From DAONJL01 sp035405645 [NCBI: bacterium] (lineage in GTDB: Bacteria > JAGOBX01 > DAONJL01): 12,721 bases of DNA. The notes beneath the pieces are model-generated. The model was not told the DNA's origin, did not search any database, and saw nothing but the letters and a program-made list of their open reading frames with translations. Each line of letters opens with the position of its first letter. Within the stretch, counting starts at the first letter, position 1. The stretch covers positions 29,876 to 42,596 of the forward strand of contig DAONJL010000016.1 of the NCBI GenBank assembly GCA_035405645.1, in the 5' to 3' direction. The position numbers and the translations under genes are program-made. Positions 1 through 7,420 of this stretch are shown here, piece by piece.

Positions 1-1
1 A

Positions 2-349
2 TCATATTGTAATGAACCTGAATTTGATTACATAATAATTAAGAACGAATGCTTATTTATTAATCCTTTTAGACAGACAAATTTTTATTATTATTTTAAT
101 TCGTCGGGAGTAAATATTTTTTTAGAAGAACTAAATAAGATAGAAAAATATAATATCGAATGCATAGAAGATAAATTAATAGATATAATAAAAAGTGAAG
201 ATATAATCATACTCAAATTTTCAAAATCAAATTATTTACTTATTGAAGATAAGATAAATAAATATTATCATCAATTATATAAAAGTAAATTTTATAAATT
301 TATAAGTTTGTCATCGAATGATAAAAAATATTTAATAAGTCTTTTATAG
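2..349 (+). CDS. 3' end of an unrecognised protein (partial)
   Basis: An open frame of 115 codons enters from the left edge (first whole codon at base 2) and ends at TAG 347-349. I do not recognise the family. The visible part is rich in Asn, Ile, Lys, Tyr and Phe, has no clear membrane helix or catalytic motif, and ends in ...KYLISLL. Its stop codon touches the start of the next gene (TAG-TG-ATG), which suggests that the two are translated together and may work together. The next gene carries an AddB/Cas4-like nuclease fold, so this could be the C-terminus of a partner such as a helicase, but nothing visible here proves that. Coding is supported by the uninterrupted frame in very A+T-rich DNA and by the tight junction. 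Confidence 0.6.
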   Translation, partial: SYCNEPEFDYIIIKNECLFINPFRQTNFYYYFNSSGVNIFLEELNKIEKYNIECIEDKLIDIIKSEDIIILKFSKSNYLLIEDKINKYYHQLYKSKFYKFISLSSNDKKYLISLL

Positions 350-2001
350 TGATGGAACCATTAACTTCATCAAAAATAAAAACATATTTAATTTGTCCTT
401 TCAAATTTCGTTGCTTATATATTGAAAATTTGCAAAGACCTGAAATAGAAAAGAATTGTAATTTTTTAGTATTTAATTATGTTCATAAAATAATTGGTGA
501 TTATCTATCAAATAAAAATGATATAAGTAATTTTAATATATATATTTCAGAAAAATTAGATAAGTATTTACTTAATCAAACTTTAATAAATTACAATAAT
601 TATAATAGAATTATATATGAAATAAAAAAGCAATTAGATAATTTTAATGAAATGTTTGTATTAAATGGCTTTTCTAAATATATAAATTATTATTTTAAAT
701 TTAAGTTAAATGATATATATTTTTCTGGCTTTATAGATTTGCTTATAGAAAAAGTAAGAGAGCATTATGAATTATATTTTTTTAAAACAGGGAATATTCC
801 TGATAATGAAACAGAAATAATAAATGATTATCAAATAATTTTATCACTTATTTATTTAGAAAGTAAATGTAATATAATACCAGATAAAGTTAAAATATTT
901 TTTCTAAAACATAAAAAAGTATATGAAATAGAATATTTAAAAATACATATAGAACAATATAAAAATGAGATAACAGAAATTTCAAAAAAAATATTAAGTG
1001 ATACAAATTTTGAAGCAAGGAAAAATGATTTTTGTTTGTTTTGTGATTACAGAATTTTATGTCCATATTTTCAACTTGATATAAATAATTATCAACAGTA
1101 TATGGAAATGCGATACAATTATTTCAGGTTATTAGAAAATATAAGAATATTAAATGATTTTACTTTTTCATTAAAAAATTTATTTATAGCATTTAATAAT
1201 ATTTTACAAAATATTGAAAAATATAAGGAAATAAAATATAAAATATTTGATGGAAAAATATTAAAATTACTAAATGAAATAATATTAGATGAACAAAAAA
1301 GTAAAGAGGAATATGAATTAAAAAGTAACGAAATAATAGAAATAAATAATGATGAAGAATTTATTTATAAGATAAGATTAAACGAAGAAATTATTGGTTG
1401 CATTATCATAAAAAGTAAAGTAAAAAAATATTCTGAAAATGATATAACATTTTTAAGTATATTATGTAATCATTTTAATTCAATATTTCAAAATGCTTAT
1501 TTTTACAATAAATCAATTAAAGATGAATTAACACAATTATATAATAATTCGTATTATAGATATGTATTAGAAAAAGAAAAGAAATTAGCAATAGAATATG
1601 ATAAAAGAATAGGTTTAATAATAATAGATATTGACTTTTTTAAAAAAATTAATGATACTTATGGACATAAAATTGGTGATCTGGTATTAAAAGAAGTAGC
1701 AGACGAAATAAAAAATTCTGTTTCAGAAACAGAATTAGTTTTTCGTTATGGTGGTGAAGAATTTGTAATAATTATTAGTGAAAAAAATTTAAAAGAAGTA
1801 ATAGAAATAGCAGAAAAAATTAGAAAAAATATAGAAGAAAAAGAAATACAAATTGATGAAAACAGAAAAATAAAAGTTACAATTAGTAGTGGAATATCAG
1901 TTTATAAAGAAAATACAGAAAATATAGATGATTTATTTATAGTTGCAGATGAGAAATTATATAAAGCCAAAAAAGAAGGAAGAAATCGAGTAACATATTA
2001 A
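349..2001 (+). CDS. PD-(D/E)XK nuclease-like / GAF-like / GGDEF fusion protein
   Basis: A 550-residue protein. Residues 5-22 (SSKIKTYLICPFKF core) match the opening of Cas4/AddB-type PD-(D/E)XK domains. G127-x2-D130, then FFKTG (144-148), then a Q followed by a Tyr-containing helix fit the nuclease core. Cys16 with Cys229, Cys232 and Cys238 (Cx2Cx5C) fit the iron-sulfur staple of that superfamily. Where the motif has a catalytic Asp/Glu two residues before Lys146, this protein has Phe144, so cleavage may be lost. Residues about 240-310 are helical and 310-390 resemble a GAF domain. From D392 there is a GGDEF domain: metal-site D427 (IDIDFF), N435, and GGEEF at 468-472, which predicts c-di-GMP synthesis. 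The inhibitory RxxD site is replaced by S459 and E462. No membrane segment is seen, so it is probably cytoplasmic. The start is GTG 349 or ATG 352, coupled to the upstream stop, with no clear ribosome binding site. Domain calls are firm; the joint function is unknown. Confidence 0.85.
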   Translation: MMEPLTSSKIKTYLICPFKFRCLYIENLQRPEIEKNCNFLVFNYVHKIIGDYLSNKNDISNFNIYISEKLDKYLLNQTLINYNNYNRIIYEIKKQLDNFNEMFVLNGFSKYINYYFKFKLNDIYFSGFIDLLIEKVREHYELYFFKTGNIPDNETEIINDYQIILSLIYLESKCNIIPDKVKIFFLKHKKVYEIEYLKIHIEQYKNEITEISKKILSDTNFEARKNDFCLFCDYRILCPYFQLDINNYQQYMEMRYNYFRLLENIRILNDFTFSLKNLFIAFNNILQNIEKYKEIKYKIFDGKILKLLNEIILDEQKSKEEYELKSNEIIEINNDEEFIYKIRLNEEIIGCIIIKSKVKKYSENDITFLSILCNHFNSIFQNAYFYNKSIKDELTQLYNNSYYRYVLEKEKKLAIEYDKRIGLIIIDIDFFKKINDTYGHKIGDLVLKEVADEIKNSVSETELVFRYGGEEFVIIISEKNLKEVIEIAEKIRKNIEEKEIQIDENRKIKVTISSGISVYKENTENIDDLFIVADEKLYKAKKEGRNRVTY

Positions 2002-2004
2002 AGT

Positions 2005-2400
2005 ATGAAAAAGATATATTTGCTAATAAATAAAAAAGTTACAGGACCTTATGATGAAGAAATACTAACAAAATTTGAACTTGAGAAAGATTTAAAAATT
2101 AGATATGAAGATGAAACAGAGTGGTTAACAATAGAAGAATTTTTAAAAAGAAAAGATAGTGTTTTATTAAATGAAGAAGAGATAGAAAAAAGAAAAAATA
2201 AAATTGATTATAAATTAATAAGAGTAAAAGAATTAAAAGTAAAACATAAGCGTTCGCCAATAATAAATGCAATTTCAAAATTTTATCAACGCTATGATAA
2301 ACTTTGTCTTTATTTTTTAGTTTGCTTACTTGGTGCTGCTATTGTAATTATTTTGTTTTATATACATTATTATGGAAAATATAAAGGAGTGAATTTTTAA
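2005..2400 (+). CDS. GYF_2-like domain protein with one C-terminal membrane helix
   Basis: A 131-residue protein. Residues 3-50 read like a GYF_2 (DUF4339) module: YLLINKKVTGPYDEEILTKF followed by W40, with the typical Gly-Pro-Tyr (14-16) and a tryptophan near the end. In other proteins such modules are thought to bind partners or peptides. Residues 55-85 are charged and probably helical. Residues 101-121 form one strongly hydrophobic segment (starting CLYFLVCLLG), leaving a ten-residue tail. Positive charges just before the helix suggest that the GYF-like part is cytoplasmic. The gene begins three bases after the GGDEF fusion gene stops, and its own stop overlaps the next start (TAATG at 2398-2402), so it is in the same transcript. 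It could be a membrane anchor for its neighbours; that is inference. No ribosome binding site is obvious before ATG 2005. Confidence 0.7.
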   Translation: MKKIYLLINKKVTGPYDEEILTKFELEKDLKIRYEDETEWLTIEEFLKRKDSVLLNEEEIEKRKNKIDYKLIRVKELKVKHKRSPIINAISKFYQRYDKLCLYFLVCLLGAAIVIILFYIHYYGKYKGVNF

Positions 2401-2636
2401 TGGAAAAAATAAAAGAAGAATTAGCAAAATATTGTAGTGAGATGATTTATTCAGATGAGGAATTTATAACAGCCTTATTAACAAAGTATGAAAAAAATAA
2501 GACGAAAGAAATATTAAAAAAAATAGAAAAAGAAATAGAAGAATATATAGAAGAAAATTTTGAAGAAATATTTGAAAGTAGTAAAAAGAAATTAAATAAA
2601 AAAATAAAAGAAATAAAAAAAGAATATACAAAGTGA
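2400..2636 (+). CDS. Small charged helical protein, unrecognised
   Basis: A 78-residue protein. The first 30 residues are mixed (MEKIKEELAKYCSEMIYSDE). From about residue 32 it is almost pure Lys/Glu/Ile with a heptad-like pattern, which predicts a long amphipathic helix or coiled coil. ATG 2400 is preceded by a good ribosome binding site (AAAGGAG) inside the last codons of the upstream gene, and the start overlaps that gene's stop by one base, supporting real translation. Its place just before a V-ATPase G/H-like stalk protein and a subunit C-like protein makes a stalk or accessory role in that complex possible, for example a shortened subunit E-like protein. The low-complexity sequence would give chance similarity to many coiled coils, so I give no family. 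Confidence 0.6.
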   Translation: MEKIKEELAKYCSEMIYSDEEFITALLTKYEKNKTKEILKKIEKEIEEYIEENFEEIFESSKKKLNKKIKEIKKEYTK

Positions 2637-2646
2637 GAAAAAGAAA

Positions 2647-2988
2647 ATGAATGAACAAGAAACAAAAATAAAAGAAATAATAGATGAAATATATAAAGTA
2701 GAAGAACAAAGCAGGCAGATAGTTGCTGAAGCAGAACAAAAGGCAAAGAAAATAAAAGAAGAAACATTAAAAGAAATTTATGAATATGAAAAAAATAGAT
2801 TAAAAGAGATAAATAAAAAAGTAAGCGAATATATAAATCAAAAAAAAGCAAAGATTGAAGAAGAATACAGAAATAAAATGATAGCAGAAGAAAAAATAGA
2901 AATAAATAAATATCAAATAAGTGAAGAAAAAAAATCTAAAATAGCAGATGAAGTACTAAAGAAATTACTAAACGATGAATTTAATTAA
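2647..2988 (+). CDS. Coiled-coil protein resembling V-type ATPase stalk subunit G/H
   Basis: A 113-residue protein, nearly all predicted helix. The segment EEQSRQIVAEAEQKAKKIKE (residues 19-38) has the Ala-Glu-x-Ala-x-x-I pattern typical of the peripheral-stalk subunits (G/H, and the N-terminal helix of E) of V/A-type ATPases. It lacks the C-terminal globular domain of subunit E, and its length fits subunit G/H (usually about 100-110 residues). The next gene overlaps it by 14 bases and encodes a subunit C-like protein, which strengthens the assignment. In a V-ATPase this subunit pairs with E to hold the catalytic head still. The ribosome binding site is weak (GAGAAAAAGAAA before ATG 2647). 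Because Lys/Glu-rich coiled coils all look alike, the family call depends largely on the neighbour. Confidence 0.6.
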   Translation: MNEQETKIKEIIDEIYKVEEQSRQIVAEAEQKAKKIKEETLKEIYEYEKNRLKEINKKVSEYINQKKAKIEEEYRNKMIAEEKIEINKYQISEEKKSKIADEVLKKLLNDEFN

Positions 2989-3970
2989 TATTCTAAAATA
3001 TTCCTATATTCAAGCAAGAATAAAATATTTATTAGTAAATTTTTTAGATGAAGAAAAATATGAAGAAATAAAGAGAATAAATCAAATAGAAGAATTATTT
3101 GAAAAATTAAATAACACAATATATAAAAAAATATTTGAAGAAAAAACAAAATTAAATTATTCAATTCTATCAAAAAAAATAAATTATTTTCATTATGAAT
3201 TAACTAAATATTTACTAAATTATTTAAGAGGCGAAGTAAAAAATTTATTTTTATTAATTATTGAAAAATATGATATAGAAAAATTATTTTTAATAATACG
3301 AAAAAAAATTAAGGGAAAAAAAGATTTAGAAAAATTAAATAATCCAGAAAATATAATAAATGAAATCAGTAAAGAAAATTATATAAATAAGCAAAATATA
3401 GAAAAAAAAATCAAAGAATATCAAGAACAAATAAATCAAATAAAAAATAAAGAAGAAGGTAATATAATATTTTATTTAGAAAAAAGTATAATAGAAAATT
3501 ATTATAAAAAATTAATAAAACAAATTAATAAATTTTCAAGAAAAGAAAAAGAAATAATATGGCAATTTATAGGAGTAGAAATAGATTTTGAAAAATTATT
3601 ATTGGCATTACGAATAAAATTTTTTTATCCACAAATAGTAAATAAAATAGAAAACTATTTACTATCGATAGAGTATCAGATAAAAAATAAAGAAATAAAA
3701 AAAATATTGGAAGAAGAAAAAGAAATAATAGATAATTTGAATAAAAAGATTTTAATTAAATATAAAATTGAAATAAAAGATGAAGAAGATAAAAATAAAA
3801 TTCTTGAACAGATAGCAGAAATATATGATAAAAAATTAGAAAAACTAATAAGAAAAACATTTTTATATAATCAATTTTCCTTTGGAATAATATTAGCATT
3901 TTTATACAAATTAAAAAGAGATTACAAACTAATTACACAAAAAATAAAAGAAATAGAATTAAACAGATAA
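2975..3970 (+). CDS. V-type ATPase subunit C (d)-like protein
   Basis: A 331-residue protein, close to the usual 330-350 residues of V/A-type ATPase subunit C (yeast subunit d), the funnel that couples the central rotor stalk to the membrane ring. The N-terminus YSYIQARIKYLLVNFLDEEKY (positions about 10-30) matches the family's Tyr-x-x-x-Arg-x-x-x-Leu-Leu opening. The internal repeat typical of the family appears twice, as YDIEKLFLIIRKKIKGK near residue 99 and IDFEKLLLALRIKFFYP near residue 203. The C-terminus (AFLYKLKRDYKLITQKI) fits the family's final helix. The start ATG 2975 lies inside the previous gene (14-base overlap), pointing to coupled translation. None of the catalytic genes A, B, D, F, I or K follows; dnaE does instead. 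The protein is unusually Lys/Ile-rich, in line with genome composition. Confidence 0.7.
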   Translation: MNLINILKYSYIQARIKYLLVNFLDEEKYEEIKRINQIEELFEKLNNTIYKKIFEEKTKLNYSILSKKINYFHYELTKYLLNYLRGEVKNLFLLIIEKYDIEKLFLIIRKKIKGKKDLEKLNNPENIINEISKENYINKQNIEKKIKEYQEQINQIKNKEEGNIIFYLEKSIIENYYKKLIKQINKFSRKEKEIIWQFIGVEIDFEKLLLALRIKFFYPQIVNKIENYLLSIEYQIKNKEIKKILEEEKEIIDNLNKKILIKYKIEIKDEEDKNKILEQIAEIYDKKLEKLIRKTFLYNQFSFGIILAFLYKLKRDYKLITQKIKEIELNR

Positions 3971-3993
3971 AAATCAAGAAAAAAAAATAATTT

Positions 3994-6900
3994 ATGGAGA
4001 GAGTGAAGTATATACATTTACATAATCATAGTGAATATAGTTTATTAGATGGTTATTGTCGCATAAAAGATTTAGTGAATGCTGCAAGAGAAAATGAAAT
4101 GCCAGCAGTTGGTATAACAGACCATGGCAATATGTTTGGAATAATAGAATTTTATAAAGAATGTATTAAGAAAAATGTAAAACCAATAATCGGATGTGAA
4201 TTTTACTTAGCGCCAGAAAAAATAAGTATAAAAGAGCCAACAGAAACATATAAATATTTTCATATAAATTTATTTGCTAAAAATTATGAAGGCTATAAAA
4301 ATTTACTTAAATTAAATTCAATAGCATATTTAAAAGGTTTTTATTATAAACCACGAATAGATAGAGAAGCATTAAAAGAATATTCAGAAGGACTTGTATG
4401 CACAACAGCGTGTATATTAGGCGATATACCACAATATGTATTAAAAGGGAATGAGAAGAAAGTAAATGAATTAATAGAATATTATTTAAAAGTTTTTAAT
4501 GAAGATTTTTATATAGAAATACAGAATCATAAATTAAAGAATGAAATAGATTTTTTAACAGAAATAAAAGAAATAAGTAAAAAAAAAAGTGTAAAGTTAG
4601 TAGCAACAAATGATGTTCATTATATAAAAAAAGAGGAAGCAGAAATCCATAATATAATATTAAAAATAAATACAAATTCCACACTTCAAGACATTGATTC
4701 ACTTGCATTTGAAAACAATGAATTTTATTTTAAGACACAAAATGAAATGATAGAATTATTTACAGAATTTCCAGAAGCAATAAAAAATACAAAAGAAATA
4801 GCAATTAAATGCAATGTAGATTTACAGGTTGATAAAAATATATTTTATTTTCCAGAATATAAAACAAATGAAGATAATTATAAATATCTTGAACGAATAT
4901 GTTATGAAAAAATAAAAGAAAAATATAAAGAGAATTATAAAAATGCAGAGAAGCGATTAAATTATGAATTAAAAATAATTAAAGAAAAAAATTTTGAAAA
5001 TTATTTTTTAATAATTTATGATTTAGTAAAATATGCAAAAACAAATAAGATATTAGTTGGCGCAGGCCGAGGCAGTGCAGCAGGTTCAATAATTGCATAT
5101 TTACTTGGTATTACAGAAATTGATCCATTAAAATACAACCTATTATTTGAGCGATTTTTAAATCCAAAAAGATTAAAGATGCCAGATATAGATCTGGACT
5201 TTGAACATACACGGCGAGATGAAATATTTCAGTATTTAAAAGAAAAATATGGAGAGAATAATGTAGCACACATTATTTCATTTGGAACATTACAGACAAA
5301 AAATGCAATACGAGATACAGCAAGAGTATTTCAAGTTGAATTAAGTGATGTAGAAAAAATAATTTTAATATTAGAAGAAAAGGAATTTAATTTAGATTTA
5401 GTTTCATTAAATAACAATGCAGAATATAAGAGATTAAAAGAAAAATATAAAGAACTTGATAAAATAATAAGTATAGCATTTAAACTAATAGATTTACCAA
5501 GACATATAACAATGCATCCAGCAGGAATAATAATTGTTCCAAAAGAATTAACAGATTTTGTTCCTTTATATTATGATAATAAGACAAATTATATTGTTTC
5601 ACAATATGATATGTATTCAATTGAATCAATTGGCTTATTGAAAATAGATGTATTAGCAATAAAAACATTAACAATAATAAAAGAGACATTAAAGCAAATA
5701 GGTGATGAAAATTTATTAAGTAAGATAAATTTAGAAGATGAAAAAGTATATGAACTTTTTCAAAAAGGAGAAACAATAGGAGTATTTCAATGTGAAAGTG
5801 AAGGTATTAGAAAATTATTAGTGAATACAAAGCCAGAAAAAATAGAGGATATAATAGCAGTAATAGCATTATATAGACCTGGTGTAATACAAAGTAATAT
5901 GCTTGATTATTATGTAAAAGCAAAAGCAGGATTAACGGAAATAAAATATATACATAATGATTTAAAACCAATATTAAAAGAAACTTATGGAATAATAATA
6001 TATCAAGAGCAGGTAATGCAAATAGCAAATGTAATAGCAGGATATACATTAGAAGATGCAGATATATTAAGGACAGCAATGGCAAAAAAGAATGTAGAAT
6101 TAATGGAGGAACAACGAATACCATTTATAAAAGGAGCAAAAAAGAAGAATATTTCAGAAGAGGTAGCAAATAAAATTTTTGATTTAATTTCTAATTTTGC
6201 AGGATATGGTTTTAATAAATCACACGCAACAGCGTATGCAATTGTAGCATTTCAAACAGCATATTTAAAGAAATATTATCCACTCGAATTTTTAATAGCA
6301 ACACTAAATAATGAAAATCACAATTCAGATAAAGTTGAGATATTTATTAATGAATGCAAAAAATATCATTTTGAAATAATAGCACCACATTTTAATAAAA
6401 GTGAATATTATTATAAAAAAGTAAGTGATAAAAAAATAATGATAGGATTTATAGGAATAAAAAATATAGGAGAAAAATTAGGAATTGAAATAGTAAATGA
6501 AAGAGAAAGAAATGGCGAATACAAAAATATAATAGATTTTACAGAGCGAAATTTTAAAAACAACATAACAAAAGCGCAAATAGAAAATTTAATAAAAGCA
6601 GGAACATTTGATTCAGTTTATAAAAATCGAGAAGTAGTATTAGATAATATAAATTTAATAATAGAGAAAGCTGAGCAATTAAGAAAAGTAAAAGAAACAA
6701 AGACATTCGATATATTTAATGAATATTCACTTTCAGGAGCAGATGAAAATTTTTTAAAATACTTAAATAATATAAGTGAGCAAGATATATTTAAAAATAT
6801 AAAATATGAGAAAGAAGTGCTTGGATATTTTTATAGTCCAAATCCTTTAAAAAAATATAAACGCGAACATAGAATATTTTCAAATCTAAAAGTAAATACA

Positions 6901-7404
6901 GATATAACAAAATTAAAAGAAATAAAATTTATAGGATTCATAGAACATTTTGTAGAAAAGAAAAATACTATGAACAATTTATATTGTGATTTAACAATAA
7001 AGACATTGCATAATTCATTAAGAAGTATTATATTTACAAATGAATATTTATTATATAAACCAATAATAACGACAAATGATATTTATTATTTTGAAGGAAA
7101 ATATGATGAACGCTATAAATTGGTAGTAATAAAATATATATATAAAATATCAGAGATATATAATAAACCAGCAAAAAAAATATATATAAAAATAAAAAAA
7201 GAAATAACAGATGAGCGAATAAATAAATTAGTAGAAACAATAAAAAAAATTGAAGAAGGAAATACAGAAGTATATTTTTATATTGAATATATAAAAGAAA
7301 AATTTGTTATAATAAAAATAAAACGAAAGATAAAATTGACAAAAGAAAATTGTTATGAATTAATGAAAAATTGTGGTTCAAAAAATATAAGAATAATTAC
7401 CTGA
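3994..7404 (+). CDS. dnaE: DNA polymerase III subunit alpha
   Basis: A 1136-residue replicative polymerase of the DnaE (not PolC) type; no inserted exonuclease domain is seen. The N-terminal PHP domain carries an apparently full set of metal ligands: H10, H12, D19, H44 (GITDHGNMFG), E69, H90, C140, D207 and H209 (TNDVHY). Many DnaE proteins have lost these, so zinc-dependent proofreading is plausible. The polymerase site shows PDIDLDF with D400 and D402, and D552 (LLKIDVLAIKTLT), the three catalytic aspartates. The finger and GYGFNKSHA-type motifs are present. TFDIF (904-908) sits where the internal beta-clamp-binding motif is expected, and an OB-fold region follows. Length is normal. ATG 3994 lies 23 bases after the subunit C-like gene and has only an A-rich leader without a clear ribosome binding site. 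A run of ten A (4579-4588) lies inside the PHP coding region. Confidence 0.97.
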   Translation: MERVKYIHLHNHSEYSLLDGYCRIKDLVNAARENEMPAVGITDHGNMFGIIEFYKECIKKNVKPIIGCEFYLAPEKISIKEPTETYKYFHINLFAKNYEGYKNLLKLNSIAYLKGFYYKPRIDREALKEYSEGLVCTTACILGDIPQYVLKGNEKKVNELIEYYLKVFNEDFYIEIQNHKLKNEIDFLTEIKEISKKKSVKLVATNDVHYIKKEEAEIHNIILKINTNSTLQDIDSLAFENNEFYFKTQNEMIELFTEFPEAIKNTKEIAIKCNVDLQVDKNIFYFPEYKTNEDNYKYLERICYEKIKEKYKENYKNAEKRLNYELKIIKEKNFENYFLIIYDLVKYAKTNKILVGAGRGSAAGSIIAYLLGITEIDPLKYNLLFERFLNPKRLKMPDIDLDFEHTRRDEIFQYLKEKYGENNVAHIISFGTLQTKNAIRDTARVFQVELSDVEKIILILEEKEFNLDLVSLNNNAEYKRLKEKYKELDKIISIAFKLIDLPRHITMHPAGIIIVPKELTDFVPLYYDNKTNYIVSQYDMYSIESIGLLKIDVLAIKTLTIIKETLKQIGDENLLSKINLEDEKVYELFQKGETIGVFQCESEGIRKLLVNTKPEKIEDIIAVIALYRPGVIQSNMLDYYVKAKAGLTEIKYIHNDLKPILKETYGIIIYQEQVMQIANVIAGYTLEDADILRTAMAKKNVELMEEQRIPFIKGAKKKNISEEVANKIFDLISNFAGYGFNKSHATAYAIVAFQTAYLKKYYPLEFLIATLNNENHNSDKVEIFINECKKYHFEIIAPHFNKSEYYYKKVSDKKIMIGFIGIKNIGEKLGIEIVNERERNGEYKNIIDFTERNFKNNITKAQIENLIKAGTFDSVYKNREVVLDNINLIIEKAEQLRKVKETKTFDIFNEYSLSGADENFLKYLNNISEQDIFKNIKYEKEVLGYFYSPNPLKKYKREHRIFSNLKVNTDITKLKEIKFIGFIEHFVEKKNTMNNLYCDLTIKTLHNSLRSIIFTNEYLLYKPIITTNDIYYFEGKYDERYKLVVIKYIYKISEIYNKPAKKIYIKIKKEITDERINKLVETIKKIEEGNTEVYFYIEYIKEKFVIIKIKRKIKLTKENCYELMKNCGSKNIRIIT

Positions 7405-7420
7405 ATAAGAGGAGGAATAA

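Noticed and set aside
349-2001. CRISPR-Cas4 adaptation gene
   Set aside because: No cas1, cas2 or repeat array is present in the window, and the C-terminal GGDEF domain does not fit a Cas4 protein.
2447-2851. Long open frame on the - strand encoding a very hydrophobic Phe/Leu-rich protein
   Set aside because: It is the mirror of Lys/Glu-rich coiled-coil codons (AAA, GAA read backwards give TTT, TTC). It spans two + strand genes with good context and has no ribosome binding site or family match. The other - strand frames in the window have the same cause.
2647-2988. F-type ATPase b subunit
   Set aside because: There is no N-terminal membrane helix, and the overlapping next gene resembles V-ATPase subunit C, so a V-type G/H-like stalk is the better reading.
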